From Candidatus Avilachnospira avicola (GTDB taxonomy: Bacteria > Bacillota > Clostridia > Lachnospirales > Lachnospiraceae), in the NCBI GenBank assembly GCA_018714245.1, contig DVNQ01000075.1:1-35753 (forward strand): a stretch of DNA of 35,753 nt. The letters are read 5' to 3'. Position 1 is the first letter of the stretch; the number at the start of each line of letters is the position of its first letter. Of the stretch, positions 9,397-18,153 are shown one piece after another. A program made the translations under genes and the position numbers. The notes below the pieces were generated by a model that saw only the letters and a list, made by a program, of their open reading frames with translations, was not told the origin of the DNA and did no database searches.

Positions 9397-11078
9397 CCCC
9401 TATGCCATTAAAGGAGAGAAAAGTCTTCGTCGTAGGCCACAAAAATCCTGATACTGATTCCATATGCTCTGCCATAGCCTATGCAGAGCTGAAAAACCGT
9501 ATACGGGAGCGGGATGAGTCCATCCCCTCCTCAAAGAAATATCTGGCGGTCCGCTGCGGGCACGTCAATCAGGAGACCCAGTTTGTGCTCAGGCATTTCA
9601 GGGTCCCGGCTCCAAGGTACATGACAGATGTCTCTCCCCAGGTAGCTGACATAGAGATACGCCGTATCCCTGGCATAAGCGAGGATATCTCCCTCAATAC
9701 TGCTTACCGCTTCATGAAAGAACAGGAATGTGTCACTCTCCCGGTACTGGATGAGGACAGCTTCCTTAAGGGAGTCATCACCATAAATGATATCGCTGAA
9801 TCCGATATGGATATGTTTGACAACCATATCATAGGCAAGGCTTCCACCCCGGTAAAGAACATACTTTCTACCATAGACGGAAAGCTGATATGCGGGGACC
9901 CCTCCTTCTGCATCACAAAGGGAAAGACCACCATAGCCGCTTCCTCTTCGGATGTCATGGAGGATTTCATCCAGAAGGATGACCTTGTCATAACCGCCAA
10001 CCGTTCCAAGGCCCACAATATTGCCATCAAAAACGGAGCCTGCTGCGTCGTTGTCTGTGGCCCCAACAGGATCACCCAGGAGACCATCGACCATGCAGCT
10101 CAGAACAATGTGGTCCTTATCGAGACGGCACATGATACCTATACTACCGCCAGGCTGATAAATCACTCCATGCCGGTAAAAAGCTTCATGGCCAGTCAGA
10201 ACCTGCTCACCTTCCGTCTTTCGGACAGTGTTGAGCATGCCAGGGATGTCATGACCAAGCACAGGGTCAGGGATTATCCCATACTGGATAATGAAGGCCA
10301 TTATGTGGGCATGATATCCAGGCGGAACCTCCTGGGGCTTAAGAAAAAAGAAGTCATACTCGTAGACCATAACGAACTTTCCCAGGCCGTGGACGGTGCC
10401 GATGATGCCGACATCCTGGAGATCATCGATCACCATAGGTTGGGAACCATCGAGACTACTCAGCCCATATCCTTCCGCTGCCAGCCTCTGGGCTGTACAG
10501 CAACCCTTGTCTATCGGATATACAAAGAAGAGCATATAGACATAGATCCGGTCATCGCGGGGCTCCTCTGCTCTGCGATCATCTCTGATACCCTTATGTT
10601 CAGGAGCCCCACCTGTACCGATGAAGACAGACGTGCGGCTGAAAAGCTTGCAGAGCTCTCCGGCCTTGATATCGAATCCTTTTCAAAGAGCATGTTCAAG
10701 GCAGGCTCAGATCTTCGGAGCAAATCCGCAGAGGATATCTTCTTCCAGGATTTCAAGAAGTTCAATGTGGGCGAGGTGAGCTTCGGCGCAGGACAGATCA
10801 ATTCCATGAGCGATGAAGATTTCCCGGAGATAGTGGAAAAGCTCCGCCCCTTTATGGAAAAGGAGCTTTCAGAGCTCCATGTGGACAGCCTCTATTTCCT
10901 GCTTACCAGCATCCTTTCGGAAAGCTCCGAGGTCATATGCGTTGGAAAGGATGCAGTGAAAAATGCTGAGGAAGCCTTTGGAAGAAGGGCTGAAAACGGG
11001 ATCATCTCCCTGCCCGGAGTGGTCAGCAGAAAGAAGCAGTTCATCCCTCCGATGGCCATGCTGCTTCAGCAGAAATAA
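9393..11078 (+). CDS. ppaC: Manganese-dependent family II inorganic pyrophosphatase with CBS-DRTGG-CBS insert
   Basis: 561 residues. The N-terminal DHH-type metal motif [17 protein letters not shown] and a later D346-H347-H348 ([12 protein letters not shown]) mark a family II pyrophosphatase; the C-terminus carries a DHHA2-like domain. Between them are a CBS domain (about 70-135), a DRTGG domain (about 145-250) and a second CBS domain (about 255-315, [12 protein letters not shown]), the arrangement of nucleotide-regulated clostridial CBS-pyrophosphatases inhibited by AMP/ADP and activated by ATP or Ap4A in characterised members. The ATG at 9393 overlaps the upstream TGA (ATGA); a second ATG at 9402 lies 11 bases after AGAGG and is an equally good start. 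Function is confident; the symbol follows family usage. Confidence 0.92.
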   Translation: MTPMPLKERKVFVVGHKNPDTDSICSAIAYAELKNRIRERDESIPSSKKYLAVRCGHVNQETQFVLRHFRVPAPRYMTDVSPQVADIEIRRIPGISEDISLNTAYRFMKEQECVTLPVLDEDSFLKGVITINDIAESDMDMFDNHIIGKASTPVKNILSTIDGKLICGDPSFCITKGKTTIAASSSDVMEDFIQKDDLVITANRSKAHNIAIKNGACCVVVCGPNRITQETIDHAAQNNVVLIETAHDTYTTARLINHSMPVKSFMASQNLLTFRLSDSVEHARDVMTKHRVRDYPILDNEGHYVGMISRRNLLGLKKKEVILVDHNELSQAVDGADDADILEIIDHHRLGTIETTQPISFRCQPLGCTATLVYRIYKEEHIDIDPVIAGLLCSAIISDTLMFRSPTCTDEDRRAAEKLAELSGLDIESFSKSMFKAGSDLRSKSAEDIFFQDFKKFNVGEVSFGAGQINSMSDEDFPEIVEKLRPFMEKELSELHVDSLYFLLTSILSESSEVICVGKDAVKNAEEAFGRRAENGIISLPGVVSRKKQFIPPMAMLLQQK

Positions 11079-11135
11079 TCAAAAATCTAATCAAGTATCA
11101 GGCATTGCGGCTATATTTGAAAGGAAAACTCAGAT

Positions 11136-11885
11136 ATGAATAAACCAGTCATAGGCATATCCTGCAACTACGATCATGATGATATCTTTAAGGACGGAGG
11201 GGACATGTCCCTCATGTATCACTATGTCTCCCACAATTATGTCAGGGCGGTCATGGAAGCCGGAGGCATCCCTCTCCTTCTCCCCATATATGACAAAAAA
11301 GAAGATCTTGACCAGGTGCTTGAGTCCCTTGACGGAGTGGTCCTCAGCGGCGGAAACGATATAGACCCGCTGATATTCGGAGAGACTGACAGGGGAAAAT
11401 GCGGACGCATCATCCCTGAGCGTGATGATCAGGATCTCTATATAGCACGCAGGGCCGCAGAGCTCAAAAAGCCCCTGCTCTGCATATGCAGAGGCATACA
11501 GGTGCTCAATGTGGCTCTTGGCGGCAGCCTTTATCAGGATCTTCCCAGTGACGGAGACTTTTTTTCTCATTCAAAGTCAAACTACCCTCTTAACCGGGTA
11601 TCACATCACGTAAAGGTAGAGAAGGACAGCCTGCTTTACGATATTACAGGCATTGAGGACATGGGCGTGAATTCCTTCCACCATCAGGCCGTAAAGGATG
11701 TAGCTCCCGGACTGAGGGCCACCGCAGTCTCTCCCGACGGAGTCATAGAAGCCCTGGAGACCGAGGGCTCAGTTTCCGAAGGCTCCTGCTTCCTGCTGGG
11801 ACTTCAGTGGCACCCCGAAAAGATGTATGACGATCCTGTGCAGAAAAAAATATTTGATCGATTTATAGAAGCCGCCGGTACTTAA
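11136..11885 (+). CDS. Gamma-glutamyl-gamma-aminobutyrate hydrolase-like class I glutamine amidotransferase (peptidase C26)
   Basis: 249 residues. Nucleophile C118 sits in the elbow LCICRGIQVLNVALGG, and H226 and E228 in GLQWHPE complete the triad. The SGGNDIDP segment and the HHVKVEKDSLLY and VNSFHHQAV segments place it in the PuuD/peptidase C26 group, which hydrolyses gamma-glutamyl amides such as gamma-glutamyl-GABA. AAAGGA lies ten bases before the ATG. No putrescine-pathway genes are nearby, so the substrate is open. The gene follows the pyrophosphatase by 57 bp with no evident promoter and is followed by a terminator placed inside convergent bioY. C116 two residues before the nucleophile is an extra cysteine of unknown meaning. 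Confidence 0.88.
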   Translation: MNKPVIGISCNYDHDDIFKDGGDMSLMYHYVSHNYVRAVMEAGGIPLLLPIYDKKEDLDQVLESLDGVVLSGGNDIDPLIFGETDRGKCGRIIPERDDQDLYIARRAAELKKPLLCICRGIQVLNVALGGSLYQDLPSDGDFFSHSKSNYPLNRVSHHVKVEKDSLLYDITGIEDMGVNSFHHQAVKDVAPGLRATAVSPDGVIEALETEGSVSEGSCFLLGLQWHPEKMYDDPVQKKIFDRFIEAAGT

Positions 11886-11908
11886 TCCCGACTGCCGCAG
11901 ACAAGGTA

Positions 11909-12454
11909 TTATGTGAGACTGTTCCTAAGTTCCATGGGCAGTCTCTTTTTTATGGCCGATGCCAGATAAAGGGCTGCCGCAAGCTTAAAGAGATCAGGTA
12001 TGATAAAGGGGATGACGCATACTGCAAGACTTTCCATAAAGCTGTTGTTGCTCAGATACATGAACCAGCAGGTGCCCAGCACATAGCAAAGCACTAATGA
12101 GCATATCATGACAGAAAGCTTAAACTTAAGAGACAGTCCGGCAGTCTCAGCCAGAGAGCTCATATAGCTTATAAATACATATCCCACTATATATCCCCCG
12201 GTCATTCCGAAAAGTACCTGTGGGCCTCCGGAAAAGCCTGCAAACACAGGCACTCCCAAACCTCCAAGTATCAAATAGCACAGCATGCTGAGCAGGGCAT
12301 ATCTTGGCCTAAGCATCAGCCCCATGAGAAAGGCTCCCAGCACTCCCAGATTAAAGGGTACAGGTCCTATAGATATGACCAGTTGGGAAAGGCCGGCCAT
12401 GATGGTTATAAGCATTGCTCCCGTACACAAAGCCATTGTCTTTTGATATTTCAT
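11909..12454 (-). CDS. bioY: BioY, biotin-specific S component of an ECF transporter
   Basis: 181 residues, about six hydrophobic segments, no signal peptide. The family landmarks are present: GPVPFNLGVLGAFLMGLMLRPRYALLSMLCYLILGGLGVPVFAGFSGG-type arrangement, with the conserved small-residue turn after the third helix and GGYIVGYVF. BioY binds biotin in the membrane and works alone or with the shared EcfA/EcfA'/EcfT module; no ECF ATPase gene lies in the window. It is divergent from birA, and the intergenic region carries a promoter overlapped by a BirA-like operator, so biotin-dependent repression is expected. AAGGAG is nine bases before the ATG. The last ~14 codons overlap a terminator serving the opposite strand. 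Confidence 0.92.
   Translation of the reverse strand: MKYQKTMALCTGAMLITIMAGLSQLVISIGPVPFNLGVLGAFLMGLMLRPRYALLSMLCYLILGGLGVPVFAGFSGGPQVLFGMTGGYIVGYVFISYMSSLAETAGLSLKFKLSVMICSLVLCYVLGTCWFMYLSNNSFMESLAVCVIPFIIPDLFKLAAALYLASAIKKRLPMELRNSLT
11915..11951 (+). terminator. Intrinsic terminator of the activase-pyrophosphatase-hydrolase cluster, embedded in bioY
   Basis: GAGACTG (11915-11921) pairs with CAGTCTC (11939-11945) and is followed at once by six T (11946-11951). It lies 30 bases after the stop of the plus-strand hydrolase gene and entirely inside the 3' coding end of convergent bioY. Read on the minus strand it has no T-run, so it acts one way only. Confidence 0.82.
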
Positions 12455-12486
12455 TATTTATTGCTCCTTTTCCCGTATTCGTGTTA

Positions 12487-12541
12487 ATATTAATACAAAT
12501 GTCTTTGATTGTAAACTTGTTTATACTTTTTGGTTTACTAA
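12487..12541 (-). promoter_or_regulatory. bioY promoter with overlapping BirA-type operator
   Basis: Minus-strand promoter: TTTACA -35 (12510-12515), 17-base spacer, TAATAT -10 (12487-12492). The -35 box is inside the left arm of an inverted repeat: TTGTAAACT (12509-12517), 14-base spacer, GGTTTACTA (12532-12540), 7 of 9 positions symmetric. This closely resembles the BirA operator known from enterobacteria and Firmicutes (TTGTAAACC, spacer, GGTTTACAA). Binding of BirA-biotinyl-AMP would block bioY. The same site lies 38 bases upstream of the birA start codon, so birA may be autoregulated; its own promoter is not clear. Confidence 0.8.
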
Positions 12542-12578
12542 GTAATTGATATCGCGGATCGGAGGAATAGTTTAAGCC

Positions 12579-13544
12579 ATGAAGCTTAAGGAGGATGTAC
12601 TTAAAAGGCTTGAGGAGTCAAGAGGGATCTCTGTCTCCGGAGAAGAAATGGCCGAAGAGCTTTCAGTCACCAGAGCAGCCATATGGAAGGCCATAAAAAG
12701 CCTTAGAGATGAAGGCTTTGACATAAAAGCCGTAAAAAACAGCGGCTATATGCTCTCTTCTACTGACGACAGGCTCTCCAGAGAAGGCATAGAGACAGGT
12801 CTCAGGGCCGCAGGCTTTACGGGAGTCTGCGAGATAGAAGTCTATGACAGCGTTGACTCCACTCAAAATGTGGGAAAGAAGCTGGTCTCGGAACATCCCC
12901 TCTTCCATGCCCTGATCACTGCCAACAGTCAGACCAAGGGCAGAGGACGCTACGGTAAAAACTTTTATTCCCCAAAGGACACAGGCATATATATGAGCCT
13001 TTGCATAAGGGTGGAAAAGCCCATAGAAAACTTTCTGTCCATCACCTTTGCCACCGCAGTGGCAGTAAGCAGGGTCATAGAAAGGCATAGCAAAAAAAAG
13101 GCTGAGATCAAATGGGTCAACGACATATGGATAGATGGGCGGAAGTCCACAGGAATACTGACCGAAGCAGTCAGCGATATGGAGAGCGGAATGCTGGGCT
13201 ATGTGGTCATAGGCATAGGCATGAACCTTAAAACCAGGGATTATCCTGATGATGTCAAGGATATAGCCTTTTCCATAGACGACATGGACATATGCAGAAG
13301 CCGTCTCATAGGCGAGATAGCCGCAGAGGTCTTTGAAGTGGCAAAGGATCCGGATTCCCTGGAGATCTATGAGGAGTATAAGTCCAGATCCCTGGTGCTT
13401 GGCAAAAAGATATGGTGGATGGAAAACGGGCAGAAAAAGACCGGCACAGCCACTGACATAAACCGTGCCGGTAATCTTATCGTTGATACCGATGAGGGTA
13501 TCTCTGTCCTTAACTCAGGAGAGGTCTCCATCAGGCCTCTTTGA
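12579..13544 (+). CDS. birA: Bifunctional biotin-protein ligase / biotin repressor
   Basis: 321 residues with an N-terminal winged helix (about 1-60; SGEEMAEELSVTRAAIWKAIKSL) that makes this a class II, DNA-binding BirA. The ligase core follows: the GRGRYGKNFYS biotinyl-AMP loop, KWVNDIWIDGRK, TGILTEA and IGIGMNL, and an SH3-like C-terminal domain. It activates biotin with ATP and attaches it to biotin carboxyl carrier proteins, and represses biotin genes when holding biotinyl-AMP. GGAGG lies 13 bases upstream of the ATG, somewhat far. The 3' end overlaps the convergent hemZ by 30 bases. Assignment is strong from motifs and the divergent bioY. Confidence 0.95.
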   Translation: MKLKEDVLKRLEESRGISVSGEEMAEELSVTRAAIWKAIKSLRDEGFDIKAVKNSGYMLSSTDDRLSREGIETGLRAAGFTGVCEIEVYDSVDSTQNVGKKLVSEHPLFHALITANSQTKGRGRYGKNFYSPKDTGIYMSLCIRVEKPIENFLSITFATAVAVSRVIERHSKKKAEIKWVNDIWIDGRKSTGILTEAVSDMESGMLGYVVIGIGMNLKTRDYPDDVKDIAFSIDDMDICRSRLIGEIAAEVFEVAKDPDSLEIYEEYKSRSLVLGKKIWWMENGQKKTGTATDINRAGNLIVDTDEGISVLNSGEVSIRPL

Positions 13545-15032
13545 GGAATTCAGATATATCTCTATATTTTTAACATTTTCATGCCGCTCTACCCTGCTCT
13601 CATTGCCGGAGAAAAGGGACGGGTCGGCATTTTTTATGACCACCTTCGTGGATGATCCGGCTCCGATGCCAACTACCGTATGCTTTTCCTCCATCATGAG
13701 GATATTGTAAAGATTGGCTCTTCCGGGGATGCAGTAGCCCACATTTTCCTGATTCCCTGCCATGTTTTTCTGTCTGTAAAGGTAGTAGGGTTCCATGCCA
13801 AGTTCTTCTGCGCACATGGCTCCCATCCTTATCATCTCGAAGGCCTCCTCCATGCCTGCCCTCTTAAGCCCGGCATAAGCAAGCCCTTCCGTGGTAAGCC
13901 TTGCAGCCCTTTTTACCGCAAGGGCATGTACCGTCAGGCTTTCAGGTCCAAAGCGCCTTATACAGGAGAGGGTATGCTCCACATCCTTGATCCCCTCTTC
14001 CGGAAGGCCCATGATAAGGTCCATATTTATGTTGTCAAAGCCCTCTTCCCTTGCCAGAGCATAGGCCCGCTCCACATCAGCTGCAGTATGTCTCCTGCCG
14101 ATAAGCTCCAGCGTATGATCATTCATGGTCTGGGGATTGATGCTGATCCTGTCTATGCCGTGGGCTTTGAGCACCCGAAGCTTATCCCTGTCTATGCTGT
14201 CCGGCCTTCCGGCTTCCACCGTATATTCCCTGAGCCCCTGAAGATCCATCTCTTTCTCCACCATGGACAGGAGCTTGTCAAGCTGGAGCGCCGAAAGGGA
14301 GGTCGGAGTCCCTCCTCCGATGTATATGGTCTGAAGCTCTCTTCCATAAAGATGATAATCAGGCTGTCCTGATCCTGTGCTTCTGTCAGCAGAAGCCTCC
14401 ACGGACTTTCCTTCATAAGCTCCAAGCTCCTGGGCCCTTATGCCTCTCAGCTCATTTCTCAGGGCTTCGATATATTCATCTATACGGCCTTCAAACCTGC
14501 TGATGGGATTAGAGGTGAAGCTGCAGTAAAGGCAGGTGCTGGGGCAGAATGGAATGCCTATATAAAGGCTGAATCCCTGTTTATAGTCAATATGGGAAAG
14601 AGCTTCCCTCTCCATATCAAAGGTCCTTGAAAGCAGCCGGAGCTTTTCATCAGAGATAAGATAATCCTCCTTAAGCTGCTTTTTTGCAGCCTCCCTTCCA
14701 TAGGCCCTGTATTCATTTTCATAAAGCTTTACCGGCCTTATGCCCGTAAGAGTGCCCCAGGGAAGCTGTTTTCCCGTCATCCCGGAGAGCATAAGATAAA
14801 GCTCCTTTTTAAGGATGGACTTATCACGCTTCCGATCTCCGCAGAGCTTAAGCTCCCGGCCTGAATCTCCCAGACTCCCCCGAAGCCCTATGTGCTCCCG
14901 GTCTGCTTCGACACAAAGAAGCGAGGCTTCATCCTTTTCGTGAATAAAGCTCTCGCCTGGAAAAAATGCAGAAACAAGTTCTCTTATATCCTGTTCAAAT
15001 TTAAGATCATCTGAGATAAGTAATGATATCAT
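13515..15032 (-). CDS. hemZ: HemZ-type radical SAM protein (coproporphyrinogen dehydrogenase-like)
   Basis: 505 residues. The radical SAM cluster motif CxxxCxxC is at C163, C167 and C170 (CPSTCLYC), followed by the family's IYIGGGTPTSLSALQLDKLL and INPQTMNDHTLELIGRRH segments. The long N-terminal domain before the cluster (about 150 residues) and the C-terminal NVGYCIPGRANLYN segment fit HemZ rather than HemN/HemW. HemZ-like enzymes are annotated as oxygen-independent coproporphyrinogen III oxidases, but no other haem gene is present here, so the real substrate is uncertain. AAGGA lies 11 bases before the ATG. Last gene of the glnS-rel-MBL-hemZ unit; 44 bp after the MBL gene and overlapping convergent birA by 30 bases. 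Confidence 0.88.
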   Translation of the reverse strand: MISLLISDDLKFEQDIRELVSAFFPGESFIHEKDEASLLCVEADREHIGLRGSLGDSGRELKLCGDRKRDKSILKKELYLMLSGMTGKQLPWGTLTGIRPVKLYENEYRAYGREAAKKQLKEDYLISDEKLRLLSRTFDMEREALSHIDYKQGFSLYIGIPFCPSTCLYCSFTSNPISRFEGRIDEYIEALRNELRGIRAQELGAYEGKSVEASADRSTGSGQPDYHLYGRELQTIYIGGGTPTSLSALQLDKLLSMVEKEMDLQGLREYTVEAGRPDSIDRDKLRVLKAHGIDRISINPQTMNDHTLELIGRRHTAADVERAYALAREEGFDNINMDLIMGLPEEGIKDVEHTLSCIRRFGPESLTVHALAVKRAARLTTEGLAYAGLKRAGMEEAFEMIRMGAMCAEELGMEPYYLYRQKNMAGNQENVGYCIPGRANLYNILMMEEKHTVVGIGAGSSTKVVIKNADPSLFSGNESRVERHENVKNIEIYLNSSKRPDGDLS

Positions 15033-15076
15033 AGGTCAAATAATCCTTATGTTTTTGCCATGGCATGTCTCCGATC

Positions 15077-15739
15077 TCAGGAGAAACTGAGAAGGCCATG
15101 CTTCTTTTCATCCCCTATGGAAGTTTCATCCCCATGTCCCGGTAATACCCTTACCTCCGAAGGAAGCTCTGAAAGCCGTCTGAGGCTCTGCCCCATCATG
15201 GCCTCCGATCCCGTGGAAAGATCCGTCCTTCCGCAGGTACCGTAAAACAGGGTATCTCCGGAAAAAAGAAGGCCCTCTTCCTCCACATAATAACAGCAGC
15301 CTCCGGCGGTATGGCCCGGAGTCTCAAGGAGCCTGAAGCTCCGTGAAAGAAGGGAAAGCTCATCCCCTTCAGAAAGCCCAATGACTCCAAAAAGGCTTAC
15401 AGGATCCCCCATGTGGGCGGAAAGATTGAGAGCTTCGCTTCCAAGCATGGGAAGCTCCTTCTCTGATGAATATACCTTTATGTCCGGAAATGCATCCCTG
15501 ATCCCGGGGACAGCAGAGATATGGTCAAAATGTCCGTGGGTAAGAAGGATCGCAGCAGGCTTCAGTGAAAGGCTCTTAAGGAGCTCAAGTATCCTGTCTG
15601 CGGCTGCTCCCGGATCTATGAGCACTGCCTCTCCGGGGGACTTGCATCTGTCTTCCTGTCCCCTTTCATCCTCCTCATGAAGGATGTAGCAGTTTTCCTC
15701 CATCATGCCGACAACTATATGATCCGTTATAAGCCTCAT
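15077..15739 (-). CDS. MBL-fold metallo-hydrolase, glyoxalase II-like
   Basis: 220 residues. THGHFDH supplies the metal-binding HxHxDH motif, followed by ETPGHTAGG (third His), FSGDTLF (bridging Asp) and VLPGHGDETSIG (last His), all in the order of the YcbL/glyoxalase II branch of the metallo-beta-lactamase fold. Members hydrolyse thioesters such as S-lactoylglutathione or related substrates; the substrate here is not visible. A Glu/Asp/Arg-rich insertion (about residues 22-35) interrupts the first strands. The ATG overlaps the rel TGA in an ATGA arrangement, so translation is coupled to rel, a common neighbour in clostridia. Confidence 0.88.
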   Translation of the reverse strand: MRLITDHIVVGMMEENCYILHEEDERGQEDRCKSPGEAVLIDPGAAADRILELLKSLSLKPAAILLTHGHFDHISAVPGIRDAFPDIKVYSSEKELPMLGSEALNLSAHMGDPVSLFGVIGLSEGDELSLLSRSFRLLETPGHTAGGCCYYVEEEGLLFSGDTLFYGTCGRTDLSTGSEAMMGQSLRRLSELPSEVRVLPGHGDETSIGDEKKHGLLSFS

Positions 15740-18153
15740 CCTGCCGTCCTTCCTATGTCGAGCACTCCCTCCACGCTCCTGATCTTGTCGGTAAGCTTCA
15801 TGAGCTCGTCCTTTCCATGTATGTCAAAGGTGAGGATCAGGGTGGCGGTTCCGTTCTTTGCAGTCTTTAAGTTGATGCTGGTTATGTCTATCTTTGCCTC
15901 AGTAAATATCTTTGAGATGTCCACGATAAGGCCAAGTCTGTTATTGCAGTAGATCTTGATCTCTGTGGAGTAGGTCTCCCTTACGCCCTCAGTCTGCTGC
16001 CACTCAGCCTCTATGAGCCTGCTGCGCTCATCCTCCGGAAGGTTCATCATATTGACACAGTCGGTCCTGTGTATTGTAATGCCTCTTCCCCTTGTAACAA
16101 AGCCTACTATCTCATCACCGGGCACAGGATTGCAGCAGTGGGCATAACGTACTGCCACGTCGTGGATGCCCTTTACCACTATACCACCCTTCTGGTTCTT
16201 CTTGACGGTGGGATTAGTGATGTCCTGATTTTCCGCAAGGTTGGCATTTATGACATCCGCATCCGTCATATTGCGTCTGTCCGCCTTCTGCTTTGTCTCC
16301 AGGAGCTTGTTTACCACCTGGGACTCCTTCAGGCCGCCGTGTCCTACCGATGCCAGGGCCGCATTCCAGTCCTTGAGGGCATAACGCCTGAGCACTCCCT
16401 CCACATATTCGGGCTTGGTAAGCTCGCTGTAGCTTAAGGACTTCTGCTTGCAGTATTTCTCAAGCATCTCCTTGCCGCGGATGATATTGTCTTCCTTACG
16501 TTCGGTCTTGAACCAGGCGTTGATCTTGTTTTTTGCCTGGGTGGACTTTACGACGGAAAGCCAGTCCCGGCTGGGCCCCTTTGAATTCTGGGAAGTGATG
16601 ATCTCTATCTGGTCCCCGTTATGGATCTCGTAATCTATCGGTACGAGCTTTCCGTTGACACGGGCTCCGACCATCTTGTTGCCCACGGCAGAATGTATGT
16701 TATAGGCAAAATCTATGGGAGTGGATCCCTTAGGAAGATGCTTTACGTCTCCTGTTGGTGTAAAGCAGTATACCTCATCGGTGAACAGGTCAAAATCCGA
16801 CTTGACCATGCGGAGGAATTCCTTTGAGTCATCGGTATCCCTCTGCCACTCCAGCACCTGGCGAAGCCAGCTCATCTTCTCGTCTTCAGCACTGGAGGCC
16901 TTCTGTCCAGAACCCACCTCCTTATACTTCCAGTGAGCCGCGATACCGTATTCAGCGATGCGGTGCATCTCATAGGTCCTGATCTGTACCTCGAAGGGGG
17001 TTCCCTTCTTGCCTATGAGGGTGGTATGAAGGGACTGATACATGTTTGGCTTCGGCATGGCGATATAGTCCTTGAACCTGCCGGGTATGGGCTTATAGAG
17101 TTCATGTATCACTCCAAGGGCAGCATAGCAGTCCTTGACATTGTCCACAAGTATACGTACCGCAAAAAGGTCATATATCTGATCCAGGGTCTTCTGCTGG
17201 TTCACCATCTTTTTATAGATACTGAAAAAGTGCTTGACCCTGCCCACGACCTGGGCCTTGATATCGGCATCGGCCATGTTCTGGGAGACTTCATTTACTA
17301 TGCCGGAAATGAACTCCTCTCTTTCATCCTTCTTGAGGGAAATCTTTTCCGCCAGATCATAATATACATCAGGATGCAGATATTTGAGTGACAGGTCATC
17401 CAGCTCTATCTTCAGCTTGCTGATACCAAGCCTGTCCGCTATCGGTGAATATATGTCCAGGGTCTCCCTTGCCTTTTCCAGCTGCTTTTCATGGGACTGG
17501 TACTGAAGGGTACGAAGGTTGTGAAGCCTGTCCGCAAGCTTGATAAGTATGACCCTGATATCCTTTGCCATGGCAAGAAACATCTTGCGCAGATTCTCCG
17601 CCTGCATCTCGATCTTGTCCTTGTCATAATTGAGCTGAGTCAGCTTTGTGACTCCGTCCACAAGGTTAGCGATCTCCGTACCGAACTCGGACTCCACCTC
17701 GGAAAGCTCCATCCCTGTATCTTCCACCACGTCGTGAAGGAGGGCAGCTGCTATGGTCTCCTTATCCATCTCAAGATCGGCAAGTATGATACCGACGCAG
17801 AGAGGATGGATGATATAGGGTTCCCCTGAGCGCCTCTTCTGATCCTTATGCTGCTCAGCCGCCACCTCATAGGCCTTCCTTATGAGGCTCGTGTCCTCGG
17901 AAGGATGGTATGAGCGTATGGTCCTGATAAGCTCGGAATAGAGCTCCTCCGGAGGGGTGAAAGGAGCAGGGTCTTCTATCTCCCTCTCGCCAAGGGCAGT
18001 CCCCTGCTTGTCATCCGTAGTCATATGCTGCGCAACGTAAGTGCCGATATCCGTCTGGATACCGGCCATACGATGCTCTTTCGCCATATCTATCGCCTGT
18101 CCCGAGGTGCCCTCGGAAGCGATGCTTTTTAAATCGTCTTTCTCTTTGATCAT
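15736..18153 (-). CDS. rel: Bifunctional (p)ppGpp synthetase/hydrolase Rel
   Basis: 805 residues. Domains in order: HD hydrolase (about 95-220; [16 protein letters not shown]140-D141 in LLHDVVEDT), synthetase (about 290-420; [20 protein letters not shown] and VQIRT), TGS (about 455-520; [18 protein letters not shown]), a zinc-finger-like segment ([16 protein letters not shown] ... HRTDCVN) and a C-terminal ACT domain. RFKD rather than ExDD in the synthetase loop marks the bifunctional type. It makes and destroys (p)ppGpp in response to uncharged tRNA on ribosomes. The first ~70 residues are an extra, Thr/Glu/Gln-rich tail not usual in the family. The ATG overlaps the glnS TGA (ATGA), with AAGGA only three bases upstream. 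Confidence 0.96.
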   Translation of the reverse strand: MIKEKDDLKSIASEGTSGQAIDMAKEHRMAGIQTDIGTYVAQHMTTDDKQGTALGEREIEDPAPFTPPEELYSELIRTIRSYHPSEDTSLIRKAYEVAAEQHKDQKRRSGEPYIIHPLCVGIILADLEMDKETIAAALLHDVVEDTGMELSEVESEFGTEIANLVDGVTKLTQLNYDKDKIEMQAENLRKMFLAMAKDIRVILIKLADRLHNLRTLQYQSHEKQLEKARETLDIYSPIADRLGISKLKIELDDLSLKYLHPDVYYDLAEKISLKKDEREEFISGIVNEVSQNMADADIKAQVVGRVKHFFSIYKKMVNQQKTLDQIYDLFAVRILVDNVKDCYAALGVIHELYKPIPGRFKDYIAMPKPNMYQSLHTTLIGKKGTPFEVQIRTYEMHRIAEYGIAAHWKYKEVGSGQKASSAEDEKMSWLRQVLEWQRDTDDSKEFLRMVKSDFDLFTDEVYCFTPTGDVKHLPKGSTPIDFAYNIHSAVGNKMVGARVNGKLVPIDYEIHNGDQIEIITSQNSKGPSRDWLSVVKSTQAKNKINAWFKTERKEDNIIRGKEMLEKYCKQKSLSYSELTKPEYVEGVLRRYALKDWNAALASVGHGGLKESQVVNKLLETKQKADRRNMTDADVINANLAENQDITNPTVKKNQKGGIVVKGIHDVAVRYAHCCNPVPGDEIVGFVTRGRGITIHRTDCVNMMNLPEDERSRLIEAEWQQTEGVRETYSTEIKIYCNNRLGLIVDISKIFTEAKIDITSINLKTAKNGTATLILTFDIHGKDELMKLTDKIRSVEGVLDIGRTAG

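Noticed and set aside
9531-10535. 334-codon minus-strand frame opposite the pyrophosphatase
   Set aside because: Antisense to a well-supported enzyme gene; the composition is typical of a shadow frame and no promoter or ribosome binding site was seen.
12455-12578. Biotin or other riboswitch between bioY and birA
   Set aside because: No structured aptamer is apparent; the dyad fits a protein operator on DNA and lies over the promoter.
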